Source: Leptolinea tardivitalis (GTDB lineage Bacteria > Chloroflexota > Anaerolineae > Anaerolineales > Anaerolineaceae). Taken from it: 64,000 bases of DNA. Every line of letters starts with the position of its first letter. Position 1 is the stretch's first letter. The translations under genes were made by a program, and so were the position numbers. The stretch spans positions 124,001-188,000 of the forward strand of contig NZ_BBYA01000001.1 in assembly GCF_001050275.1 (NCBI RefSeq). Reading direction: 5' to 3'. The notes beneath the pieces were generated by a model. That model worked only from the letters and a program-made list of their open reading frames with translations. It ran no database searches and was not told where the DNA came from. Shown in pieces: positions 43,435 through 51,651 of the stretch.

Positions 43435-44099
43435 GCCTTGATCACGTTGTTGCCCTGGTTCCCATGCGTCACCATTCCCAACGAGTGCCCGGGAAGAACT
43501 ATCGCTTGCTGGCCGGAAAACCGCTGTACCATCATATTGTGGAATCCCTGTTACAGTGTCCGGAAATTTCTAAGATTGTTATAGACACAGACAGTCCGGA
43601 TATAAAGGAAGGTGTTGCCAGCCAGTTCCCTTCTGTGGATGTATTGGAACGACCCGAACATCTGCGGGCTGATGATATCTCGATGAATGAAGTGCTGTTG
43701 TACGATTCTTCCCGCTATCCGGCTGACCTCTACCTGCAGACCCACAGCACCAATCCTATGTTAAAAGTTGAATCCATTCGTTCGGCTGTAAAATTTATGC
43801 AGGCAAATTACCCGGCATACGATAGCCTGTTTTCAGTAACAAAAGTCCAGCGTCGGTTGTATGATGCCCTTACCCGGCCGATCAACCATAACCCGAATAT
43901 TCTGCTGCAAACGCAGGATTTGCCCCCCGTTTATGAAGAGAACTCCTGTATCTATATTTTCACCCGCGAGACAATTGAAAAGCGGCGCACCCGTATAGGC
44001 GATCGTCCGTATATGTTTGTTCTGGATGGCGCTGAAGCCTGGGATATTGACAACGAGCTGGATTTCCGCATCGCAGATCTGATGATGCATGCCCGGTAA
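43431..44099 (+). CDS. Acylneuraminate cytidylyltransferase (CMP-nonulosonate synthetase)
   Basis: This single-domain enzyme of 222 aa carries ALVPMRHHSQRVPGKNYRLL (about residues 8-27), the Arg-rich CTP-binding loop, then LLQCPEISKIVIDTDSPDI, LQTHSTNPMLK and VYEENSCIYIFTRE (about 163-176), and the late metal-site segment AWDIDNELDFRIADL (about 204-218). This is the full set expected of NeuA/PseF-type enzymes. GGAGG precedes the ATG, which overlaps the GT2 stop (ATGA). It is the third cytidylyltransferase in the locus, which suggests that more than one CMP-activated acidic sugar is made. Confidence 0.88.
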   Translation: MSLDHVVALVPMRHHSQRVPGKNYRLLAGKPLYHHIVESLLQCPEISKIVIDTDSPDIKEGVASQFPSVDVLERPEHLRADDISMNEVLLYDSSRYPADLYLQTHSTNPMLKVESIRSAVKFMQANYPAYDSLFSVTKVQRRLYDALTRPINHNPNILLQTQDLPPVYEENSCIYIFTRETIEKRRTRIGDRPYMFVLDGAEAWDIDNELDFRIADLMMHAR

Positions 44100-44178
44100 A
44101 CTACAACCTCAAATAGATGGAAATTGCAACCGGTCTATCCGGCTGCCTGTGAAGGTATAATTTCCACGAAAGAAAACT

Positions 44179-45183
44179 ATGCCTACAATATTAATCTCTG
44201 CTCCGTACATGATGCCGTCCATAAACCGGTTCACCGGTATTCTGCATAAATATGGTTGTGAAACCATTGTGGCAGATGTTAATGAACGGCTCTCAGAAGA
44301 AGAAATCTTACGATATGCCGGGAAGTTTGACGGCGTGATCTGCGGTGACGACCGCTTTACCCCGAAGGCTATTGACGCCTGCCTGCCGCGGCTGAAGGTC
44401 ATTTCAAAATGGGGGACTGGTATTGATTCAATTGATAAAGCCTATAGCGAAAAGGTTGGCGTTACCGTAAGGAATACAACCAATGCCTTTACCCTGCCGG
44501 TTTCTGATACGGTGATGGGTTTAATGCTCAGTTTTGCCCGCGGGATACCCTGGATGAACCGCGACGTCAAAAAAGGTCTGTGGACGAAATACCTGGGCCG
44601 GTCTTTGAGTGAATGCACATTGGGTGTTGTGGGTGTGGGAAACATTGGTAAGGCCGTTATCCGACGGGCGCGTGCCTTTGGCATGAAGATTTTAGGTAAC
44701 GATATCATCCCAATTGCCCTTGATTTTATTGTAGAAAATGGGGTCGAAATGACCACGTTGGAAGATCTACTGGGTCGGGCGGATTTCATTTCCCTGAATT
44801 GCGACCTTAATCCCACCAGTTTCCATATTATTAATCATCAAACGTTGGAATGGATTAAACCGGGTGCCGTATTGATCAACACAGCACGCGGTCCACTGGT
44901 GGAAGAAGCTGCTCTCGTGGAAGGATTACGGTCTGGCCTGCTGGGTGGAGCCGGATTTGATGTGTTTGAAATCGAACCTTTACCGGCTGATTCGCCTTTG
45001 CTGACTTTTGATAATGTACTGCTTTCCGCGCACAATTCCAATGCCAGTCCGGCCGCCTGGGAACGCGTACACCGTAACACCATCCATAATCTGCTGACAG
45101 ATCTCGGGATCAAACACGATGATCTTGATTCCATTATGGCAGAATCGTTGAAAACCAACTCATCTGAACCTTTAAAGGGATAA
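44179..45183 (+). CDS. D-3-phosphoglycerate dehydrogenase-like 2-hydroxyacid dehydrogenase
   Basis: NAD-dependent dehydrogenase of 334 aa. KWGTGIDSIDKAY (about residues 75-87) is the substrate-binding Gly loop, GVVGVGNIGKAVIRRARAFG (about 152-171) the Rossmann motif, and the catalytic Arg, Glu and His lie in LINTARGPLVEE, FDVFEIEPLP and LLSAHNSNASP. The last has Ala where most family members have Pro before the His. It lacks the ACT domain of SerA. Flanked by a CMP-sugar synthetase and an SDR inside a glycan locus, it may make a three-carbon or sugar-acid precursor rather than serine; this is inference. Confidence 0.85.
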   Translation: MPTILISAPYMMPSINRFTGILHKYGCETIVADVNERLSEEEILRYAGKFDGVICGDDRFTPKAIDACLPRLKVISKWGTGIDSIDKAYSEKVGVTVRNTTNAFTLPVSDTVMGLMLSFARGIPWMNRDVKKGLWTKYLGRSLSECTLGVVGVGNIGKAVIRRARAFGMKILGNDIIPIALDFIVENGVEMTTLEDLLGRADFISLNCDLNPTSFHIINHQTLEWIKPGAVLINTARGPLVEEAALVEGLRSGLLGGAGFDVFEIEPLPADSPLLTFDNVLLSAHNSNASPAAWERVHRNTIHNLLTDLGIKHDDLDSIMAESLKTNSSEPLKG

Positions 45184-45187
45184 TCTT

Positions 45188-45952
45188 ATGTCAGAAAAAT
45201 CTCGAACCGTATTGATAACAGGAGCGGCTGGCGGGATCGGGCGTGCATCGGTTAAATTATTTACCGATTCCGGCTGGATCGTCATCGGTGTTGACCGTTC
45301 TGATTTCGGTGAAGGATTCCCGGCTAATGGTTTATTTGTAAAAGCGGATATCTCTGATCCGAAAGCCATGGATGTAATTTATGGTAAAGCCAAAGAATTC
45401 AAACCCTCATTGGATGCCGTTGTCAATAATGCCGCCTATCAGGTGAATAAACCACTATTGGAACATACCGTCGAAGATTGGGATCTGGTTATGGCATCCA
45501 ATCTGCGCTCTGTCTTCCTGGGAACAAAACTGGCCATTCCCCTGTTACGTGCAGCAGGAGGGGGAGCCATTGTTAACGTTTCCAGTGTCCATGCGGTGGC
45601 AACGTCTGTTGGCGTATCAGCTTATGCAGCCAGCAAAGGCGGTCTCCTTGCCTTGACTCGCGCCATGGCGATTGAGTTTGCTAAAGATAACGTGAGGGTG
45701 AACGCCATTCTTCCTGGCGCAGTGGATACCCCCATGCTGCGGGATGGAATGAACCGGGGACATGCCGCCGGTGGAACCCTGCAGGAACGCCTGGAAAATC
45801 TGGCACGTAAAACCGTCAATGGACGAATTGGCCAACCCATCGAAATTGCCCATGCTATTTACTTTATGGCAGATAACACGCAATCATCCTTTGTCACCGG
45901 CCAGGCTCTGGTCGTTGACGGCGGCGCCACCGCCCGGTTAAGCACCGAATGA
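45188..45952 (+). CDS. Short-chain dehydrogenase/reductase (classical SDR)
   Basis: Classical SDR of 254 aa: TGAAGGIGRASVKLF (about residues 11-25), VNNAAYQVN with the NNA motif, catalytic Ser in VNVSSVHAVA and YAASKGG (about 149-155) as the Y-x3-K, then PGAVDTPMLRDGM and a terminal ALVVDGGATA. AGGG precedes the ATG by 9 bp. It follows the 2-hydroxyacid dehydrogenase by 4 bp and is coupled by ATGA to the GT42/DUF115-like gene, so it belongs to the same unit. A keto-sugar reduction linked to the nonulosonate or another precursor is likely; the substrate is not readable. Confidence 0.82.
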   Translation: MSEKSRTVLITGAAGGIGRASVKLFTDSGWIVIGVDRSDFGEGFPANGLFVKADISDPKAMDVIYGKAKEFKPSLDAVVNNAAYQVNKPLLEHTVEDWDLVMASNLRSVFLGTKLAIPLLRAAGGGAIVNVSSVHAVATSVGVSAYAASKGGLLALTRAMAIEFAKDNVRVNAILPGAVDTPMLRDGMNRGHAAGGTLQERLENLARKTVNGRIGQPIEIAHAIYFMADNTQSSFVTGQALVVDGGATARLSTE

Positions 45953-46767
45953 GCGGTCTACGAGAATCGGCCAAACAGGCTCTTCCACAGCCTGTACTTC
46001 ATGGTCTTCGTGATTCCAGGGATGCCATTCAACGCTGGGCGCAATGGCCTTCTGCTACGCTGGATCCTCGCCGTCGTGACAGCATTGAGAGATTGGTTGC
46101 ACTGAAGGATAGCCGCAAAGGAGAACGTTGTTTCATCATTGGCAATGGTCCCAGTCTCAAGCAGATGGACCTGTCGCCATTGAAGAATGAAAATACGATC
46201 GGAATGAATCGCTTTTATCTCATGTTTCCTGAACTGGGATTCAAAACAACCTATTTCGTTTCGATCAATGATCTTGTGGTGGAGCAGTGCGCCGCCGATT
46301 TGCAGGAACTGGATATTCCCACGTTTATTTCCTGGCGCGGCCGCCAATGGGTGCAGCCCCGGAAAGAGCTGTACTATCTGTTCACCACATATACCGGCCC
46401 TAAATTCGCTACGGATATCCGCGGGCGGTTATGGGAAGGGGCTACTGTCACGTATGTGTCAATGCAAATCGCTTTCCACCTCGGCTTTCAGCAGGTAATT
46501 TTGATCGGTGTTGACCACAATTTTGCCACCAAAGGCAAACCGAACACCACGGTTGTCAGTCAGGGGGACGATCCCAATCATTTCTCTGGTAACTATTTTG
46601 GCAAGGGATTCCGATGGCAACTGCCCGATCTGGATACTTCAGAACAGGGGTATATCCGGGCTCGGGAAGCCTACCGGGAAGCCGGCCGTGAAATTCTGGA
46701 TGCCACCGTAGGCGGCAAGCTGACTGTTTACCCAAAAGTTGAGTTTGCCAGTCTCTTCAAATCCTGA
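45949..46767 (+). CDS. GT42-like / DUF115 (MAF-type) protein, candidate nonulosonate transferase
   Basis: This 272-aa protein carries CFIIGNGPSLKQMD (GNGPSL at residues 65-70), an N-x-FY element (MNRFYL, Asn87), VTYVSMQIAFHLGFQQVILI then GVDHNF (about 165-190), and PNHFSGNYFG with His211. The order matches CstI/CstII sialyltransferases (GNGPSL, NQFYF, GVYMCAVAIALGY..GIDFY, and the catalytic His in NSHYIGHS) as I remember them. It also matches the DUF115/MptE-like core of motility-associated factors that transfer pseudaminic or legionaminic acid. With CMP-sugar synthetases in the locus, it is the best candidate for nonulosonate transfer. Alternatively it is an uncharacterised DUF115 enzyme. 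Confidence 0.7.
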   Translation: MSGLRESAKQALPQPVLHGLRDSRDAIQRWAQWPSATLDPRRRDSIERLVALKDSRKGERCFIIGNGPSLKQMDLSPLKNENTIGMNRFYLMFPELGFKTTYFVSINDLVVEQCAADLQELDIPTFISWRGRQWVQPRKELYYLFTTYTGPKFATDIRGRLWEGATVTYVSMQIAFHLGFQQVILIGVDHNFATKGKPNTTVVSQGDDPNHFSGNYFGKGFRWQLPDLDTSEQGYIRAREAYREAGREILDATVGGKLTVYPKVEFASLFKS

Positions 46768-46768
46768 T

Positions 46769-47749
46769 ATGGATGCGCTTCCACGGGTAACCATTGTTAC
46801 GCCATCTTATAACCAGGCTGCCTATCTGGAGCAGACGATTTGTTCTGTTCTGGATCAGGGGTATGAAAACCTGGAATACTTTGTTGTAGACGGCGGTTCA
46901 ACAGATGGAAGTCAGGCTATCATTGGGAAATATGCCTCCCGAATTGATTGGTGGGTTTCAGAAACGGATTTAGGGCAGGCGGAAGCGATCAACAAGGGAT
47001 TTACCCGTGCGACGGGTGATTATATTGCCTGGATAAATTCTGATGACCTGTATCAGCCGGGTGCCATCCTTTCTGCTGTGAAAACACTGGAAGATCATCC
47101 GCGCGCCTGTATGGCTTTTGGGGATGTACTGTCCATAGATGCCGAAGGGCATCCTTTTAATTTGATGACATACGGTGATTGGACTCTGAAAGACCTGATG
47201 TGTTTCAACATTATCGGGCAGCCAGGCGTATTCATGCGCCGGTCAGACCAATTGAAAGCCGGTTTATTGGACCTGTCTTACCGATTCCTGCTGGATCATC
47301 ACCTGTGGCTTCGCATTGCCCAATATGGAGAGATGGTGTATGTTCCGCAGACCTGGGCATCGGCGCGTATCCATGCCAAAGCCAAGAATGTAGCTCTGGC
47401 ACGGGGATTTGGTCAGGAAGCCTATCAACTGGCAGCGTGGATGCCGTACCAACCCGGGCTGGCCGATCTGTATAAAAAGAACCGCCGCCGTATCTGGGCG
47501 GGGGCCAACCGGATGAACGGACGTTATCTTCTGGACGGTGGGGAACCCTGGAAAGCCCTGCGGGCATATATCCGGAGTTTTATACAGTTTCCACCAATCG
47601 CACTTTCTGAATGGCGCCGCATTGGGTATGCGGCTGTTAGTCTGTTCTTCAACGTTGAAAAACTAAAACTACAGTATCTGGAACGTCGCAAGAATACCCT
47701 TTTTGATACAACAGACGATTCTGAAGATGATGGTACGATTGAAAAATAA
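46769..47749 (+). CDS. Glycosyltransferase family 2 (left arm of mirrored block)
   Basis: GT2 enzyme of 326 aa. The start at 46769 (MDALPRVTIVTPSYNQ) lies 1 bp after the previous stop; a TTG at 46739 would overlap it. The core is VTIVTPSYNQAAYLEQTI, DQGYENLEYFVVDGGSTDGS (about residues 29-48), GQAEAINKGFTRATGDYIAW and INSDDLYQPGA with the DD metal site (about 90-100). IIGQPGVFMRRSDQL and LDHHLWLRIAQYGE follow. Residues match those of the GT2 at 50806 (PSYNQ/PSFNQ, NLEYxxxDGGSTDGS, NSDD), so these are paralogs that flank two paralogous GT-C genes. Confidence 0.88.
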   Translation: MDALPRVTIVTPSYNQAAYLEQTICSVLDQGYENLEYFVVDGGSTDGSQAIIGKYASRIDWWVSETDLGQAEAINKGFTRATGDYIAWINSDDLYQPGAILSAVKTLEDHPRACMAFGDVLSIDAEGHPFNLMTYGDWTLKDLMCFNIIGQPGVFMRRSDQLKAGLLDLSYRFLLDHHLWLRIAQYGEMVYVPQTWASARIHAKAKNVALARGFGQEAYQLAAWMPYQPGLADLYKKNRRRIWAGANRMNGRYLLDGGEPWKALRAYIRSFIQFPPIALSEWRRIGYAAVSLFFNVEKLKLQYLERRKNTLFDTTDDSEDDGTIEK

Positions 47750-47753
47750 CATA

Positions 47754-49304
47754 ATGCTGACTAATATTGAAACACCCACCCGATTGTTTGATCGATCCGT
47801 CTGGCTGCGCCGGATTACTGTTCTGCTTCTTGTAATTCTGGCGCTGGTGATTCGTTTCTACGATCTGGATGACCTTCCCCTTGATTTTCATTCCACCCGT
47901 CAAATGCACTCTGCCCTTATGGCCCGCGGTATGTATTACCAGACGAGGACCGATATCCCTGACTGGCAGAAGACAGCTTCCCTCCAACAATGGAAAGCAG
48001 AGGGTTTGATCGAACCACCGATCATGGAAAGTCTGACTGCGCTAGGGTATCAGATGGTTGGCCGCGACGATCTGCGGATTCCTCGGGTTCTTTCCATCCT
48101 CTTCTGGATGCTCGGTGCATTGCCGTTGTATAGACTGGCACGTGGTTTGATTAGCCACAACGGGGCAGTTTTTGCCCTGGCTTTCTACCTGATTCTTCCT
48201 TATGGAGCGGAGGCAAGCCGTGCGTTCCAGCCAGATCCTCTGATGGTTTCCTGTATTCTATGGGCGGTCTGGGCAGCCTGGCGATGGTCTTCTGAACCGG
48301 GTTGGAAGTGGGCGCTTGTTGCCGGTCTGTTGGCCGGACTGGCTGTGCTGGTCAAATCGGTGGCTGCCTTCTTTGTGGCCGGCGCCTGGGCCGGATTGCT
48401 GCTTTCGACCTGGGGAATCAAACGCATACTGAAAAGTATCCCATTCTATGTGGCCGTAATTCTGGCGGCGCTTCCGTTTGCTGGGTTTACCTATTATGGA
48501 TTGAAAATCAGCGGTGAGATGGCCGGGCAGTTCAGTCTGCGTTTCTTCCCAAATCTATGGATCGATCCAGTCTGGTATTTGCGTTGGAATGGCGAAATCA
48601 GCAGTGTAGTCGGTTTTGAATGGTTCCTGGCATCTCTGGCCGGGGTATTCTTAATGCAAAAACCATCCGGCCGGTGGATGATGTTTGGTTTGTTTGCCGG
48701 GTATGTGGCTTTTAGTTTTACCCTTCCGTATCACGCGATGACACATGATTATTATCAGGAACCGCTTATTCCCGTTGTCGCTCTGGGAGCCGGTGCCATG
48801 ATTGCCGCCGTGATCTCAAAACTGGATGGTCCGCGCTGGTTGTATTCTTTTGCCATACTCGGATTGCTGGTCTTCTGGGTGGGTATTAAAGCCTGGGATG
48901 TGCGTGTGACGCTTAAACGCAATGACTACCGTGGAGAGCCGAAACTCTGGCAGGAATTGGGAGATAAACTTGGCCACGATTCACATGTGCTGGCCATAAC
49001 CCAGGATTACGGATACCGATTGGAATACTGGGGCTGGCTTACACCCCAGAATTGGATGAATTCCGGAGATTTCATGGTTCGCGAATTAGCTGGCCAGCAA
49101 TTTGACCGGGCAAAACTTTTTCAGGAACAGGTGGAAGGTAAAGATTATTTCTTGGTCACATCCTTTGCCGAATATGACAGCCAGGCGGAATTCAAACAGA
49201 TGATGGACTCAACTTTCCCGGTTTTGGAACATACGGATGATTACTTGATTTATGACCTGAAACATCCACTGCCTGCCAGGTCAGCACCAACGGAGACTCC
49301 GTGA
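47754..49304 (+). CDS. GT39/ArnT-like GT-C membrane glycosyltransferase (block paralog 1)
   Basis: This 516-aa polytopic protein has about 11 helices. After helix 1 the loop DLDDLPLDFHSTRQMHSALM (about residues 36-55) is the GT39/ArnT-type acidic loop (LDFHxTRQ), and EPPIMESLTALGYQM and SRAFQPDPLMVSC are further family elements. Its tail of about 120 residues includes ITQDYGYRLEYWGWL and DYFLVTSFAEYD. The same landmarks (LDFHPTRQLRSAIL, SRSFQPDPWMV, LTSEYGNRLMYYGW, DYFLITMFSEFD) recur in the next gene. The ATG at 47754 follows the previous stop; upstream ATGs at 47727 and 47730 are alternatives. Confidence 0.72.
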   Translation: MLTNIETPTRLFDRSVWLRRITVLLLVILALVIRFYDLDDLPLDFHSTRQMHSALMARGMYYQTRTDIPDWQKTASLQQWKAEGLIEPPIMESLTALGYQMVGRDDLRIPRVLSILFWMLGALPLYRLARGLISHNGAVFALAFYLILPYGAEASRAFQPDPLMVSCILWAVWAAWRWSSEPGWKWALVAGLLAGLAVLVKSVAAFFVAGAWAGLLLSTWGIKRILKSIPFYVAVILAALPFAGFTYYGLKISGEMAGQFSLRFFPNLWIDPVWYLRWNGEISSVVGFEWFLASLAGVFLMQKPSGRWMMFGLFAGYVAFSFTLPYHAMTHDYYQEPLIPVVALGAGAMIAAVISKLDGPRWLYSFAILGLLVFWVGIKAWDVRVTLKRNDYRGEPKLWQELGDKLGHDSHVLAITQDYGYRLEYWGWLTPQNWMNSGDFMVRELAGQQFDRAKLFQEQVEGKDYFLVTSFAEYDSQAEFKQMMDSTFPVLEHTDDYLIYDLKHPLPARSAPTETP

Positions 49305-50809
49305 ACAATCCTCAGCCTTTTTACAAGCGGCGTTTTTTTCAGGGTGCCTTGCTGGCTCTGGTCATTTTATGCGGTTTCGGCATCCGCATATTTGATCTTA
49401 CCGATCCGCCATTGGATTTTCACCCCACCCGTCAATTACGCTCGGCCATTCTTGCCAGGTCGTTTTATTATGAATGGAATCCATCAGCTGATCCGGTACT
49501 GCGAGACAAAGCCGTTAATATGGGCAACTCTCTGGAAGTATATGAACCGCCCATTCTTGAAGCTCTGGTAGCCGGTGTTTATCTCATGGCCGGGCAGGAG
49601 ATCTGGTGGGTTTCACGCATACTCAATGCAATCTTCTGGTGCATCGGTGGTTTGACTCTTTTCTGGATTGCCCGACGCTATGCCGGTTTCTTTGCCAGCC
49701 TTGCAGGCCTGGCATTCTATCTTTACCTGCCATTTTCGATTCTGGCCAGCCGCTCATTTCAGCCAGACCCCTGGATGGTGATGTGGCTTCTGCTTTCGAT
49801 TGCCAGTCTCATGCGCTGGATGGACACCCACCGGTGGATAGATGCGGTAACTGCCGGCTTGCTGGCCGGGATGGCGGTTCTGGTCAAAATGATTACCGTG
49901 TTCCCCCTGGTGTTGATCTGGGCGGGAGTAATCCTGTTTCGTAAAGACGGCCGACTGTGGTTGAGGAAACCGCAATTGTATGCCGCCGTGGGACTGGCAG
50001 CTGTTCCATCCGTCATTTTTTATATTATCAATCTGGGGCAACGCTCTTCCAGCTTCTTCTCTTTCTGGACGGTGGCGCTTTCTCATCTCGTGCTCGAATC
50101 AAACTTCTATGCGGATTGGTTGGTGATGCTTCACAACCAGTTCGCCCTCACAAACATTCTGCTCTCTTTGCTGGGAATTGCCCTCGCCAAACGGGAATTC
50201 AAGGTTGTGCTGACAGGCGGATGGATTGGATATTTTATCTACGGATTATTCTTCCCCTACCAGATGGTCACACATGAGTATTACCACCTGATGGTGATCC
50301 CGTTGATTGGTTTATCACTGACACCAGTGGCAGATGCCCTGTTTTCCCGCCTTGAGGTGCAGCACTGGTTCTGGCAGACTGTGGCAGTGGGTGTATTGAT
50401 TTGTGCCAGTGGATATTGTCTCTATGTCAGCCGTTCTGTGATGGTGGCGCAAAACTATGCGGGCGAACCACTTGCCTGGAAAAAAATCGGCGAAGCCATC
50501 CCGGCAGACGGCAAGTTGATCGCCCTGACCAGTGAATACGGAAACCGTCTCATGTATTACGGCTGGCGGGGAATCGCCGGTTACTGGCCAGACAGCGGTG
50601 ATCTGCGTCTCTTCAACCTGGCTGGCAGCGCACCGACGGATTTTGAGAGTTATTTCAAAGACAAGACCAGCGGAATGGATTATTTCCTGATCACTATGTT
50701 CTCAGAGTTCGATGCCCAACCGGATCTCAAGAATGAACTGACATCAAAGTATCCTGTTTTGAGTGAGGGAGATGGATATCTTCTATTTGATTTGCGTCAC
50801 CCGAAATGA
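49301..50809 (+). CDS. GT39/ArnT-like GT-C membrane glycosyltransferase (block paralog 2)
   Basis: This 502-aa polytopic protein is a clear paralog of the gene before it. The acidic loop is DLTDPPLDFHPTRQLRSAIL (about residues 26-45), followed by EPPILEALVAGVYLM and SRSFQPDPWMVMW; the tail contains LTSEYGNRLMYYGWRG and ends LLFDLRHPK, against LIYDLKHP in the neighbour. It starts with a GTG overlapping the previous stop (GTGA) and ends by ATGA with the following GT2. Transfer of a sugar from a polyprenyl-phosphate carrier on the outer membrane face is inferred from the loop motif. Confidence 0.72.
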   Translation: MNNPQPFYKRRFFQGALLALVILCGFGIRIFDLTDPPLDFHPTRQLRSAILARSFYYEWNPSADPVLRDKAVNMGNSLEVYEPPILEALVAGVYLMAGQEIWWVSRILNAIFWCIGGLTLFWIARRYAGFFASLAGLAFYLYLPFSILASRSFQPDPWMVMWLLLSIASLMRWMDTHRWIDAVTAGLLAGMAVLVKMITVFPLVLIWAGVILFRKDGRLWLRKPQLYAAVGLAAVPSVIFYIINLGQRSSSFFSFWTVALSHLVLESNFYADWLVMLHNQFALTNILLSLLGIALAKREFKVVLTGGWIGYFIYGLFFPYQMVTHEYYHLMVIPLIGLSLTPVADALFSRLEVQHWFWQTVAVGVLICASGYCLYVSRSVMVAQNYAGEPLAWKKIGEAIPADGKLIALTSEYGNRLMYYGWRGIAGYWPDSGDLRLFNLAGSAPTDFESYFKDKTSGMDYFLITMFSEFDAQPDLKNELTSKYPVLSEGDGYLLFDLRHPK

Positions 50810-51609
50810 GCATGCCTGAAAATACCCATCTTCCCCTGGTGACCGTTGTCACCCCGTCCTTCAATCAAGCGGAGTTCCTCGAACGAACCATTCGTTCTGT
50901 GGTGGAGCAAGACTATCCGAACCTGGAATACATTATCATTGACGGCGGCTCAACAGATGGAAGCCTGGATATCATCAAGAAGTACTCCACTCGAATCAAA
51001 GAATGGGTGAGCGAACCAGATAAAGGGCAGACTGATGCCATTAATAAGGGATTTGCCCGCGCCAACGGTCAGATTCTGGCGTGGCTTAATTCCGATGATA
51101 CTTATAATCCCGGTGCAGTTTCAGAAGCTGTTAAATTTTTACAGGATCACCCCGACGTTGGCCTTGTATACAGTCAGGCCAGTTATATTGATGCTCAAGA
51201 CAGGGTAATCGGTTCTTTCCCGGCGGCGCAAACAGACCGGAAACGGATGCTGCAAGGGTATGTCCATATTCCCCAGCAAACCACCTTCTTTCGGGCTGAC
51301 CTCTGGAAAAAAATCGGTCCATTGGACACATCATTTTTCTTTGCGATGGATTATGACCTGTGGGTGCGGTTGTCATCCCTGGCTCCGTTGGTGTATTGTC
51401 CGCAATACAACTGGGCGAATTTCCGTCTGCATCAGCAAGGTAAAACTGTGGCGGCGGATGACCGCTGCTGGCCGGAGATGCTGCGTGTGCATCGGCGCGA
51501 GGGTGGTTCATGGTTCTCTATCATACAAATGAAATACTATCTGCGGCGGATACTGGCTCCCCTAATCACCCGAAGACGAACGTCCATGTTCGAAAATACA
51601 ACAAAATAG
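50806..51609 (+). CDS. Glycosyltransferase family 2 (right arm of mirrored block)
   Basis: GT2 enzyme of 267 aa. Motifs are VTVVTPSFNQAEFLERTI (about residues 11-28), NLEYIIIDGGSTDGSLDIIK (about 41-60), KGQTDAINKGFARANGQILA and LNSDDTYNPGA with the metal-binding DD. HIPQQTTFFRADLWKKIGP and MDYDLWVRLSS are on the acceptor side. It is shorter than its paralog at 46769, lacking about 50 C-terminal residues. It overlaps the GT-C stop by ATGA and is the last gene of the glycan locus; the next gene has its own ribosome site and a different character. Confidence 0.88.
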   Translation: MSMPENTHLPLVTVVTPSFNQAEFLERTIRSVVEQDYPNLEYIIIDGGSTDGSLDIIKKYSTRIKEWVSEPDKGQTDAINKGFARANGQILAWLNSDDTYNPGAVSEAVKFLQDHPDVGLVYSQASYIDAQDRVIGSFPAAQTDRKRMLQGYVHIPQQTTFFRADLWKKIGPLDTSFFFAMDYDLWVRLSSLAPLVYCPQYNWANFRLHQQGKTVAADDRCWPEMLRVHRREGGSWFSIIQMKYYLRRILAPLITRRRTSMFENTTK

Positions 51610-51651
51610 TTTGAAACTCGTAGATTGTTATAATGATAGAGGAGATGGAAC

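Noticed and set aside
44156-44161. TATAAT before the SerA-like gene
   Set aside because: The nearest -35-like box (TTGCAA at 44124) is 26 bp away and the region at 17 bp is not similar; too weak to list.
51626-51634. TGTTATAAT (extended -10) before the DUF1232-like gene
   Set aside because: Transcription from it would start on top of the Shine-Dalgarno at 51640-51644, and no -35 is visible; possible but unsupported.
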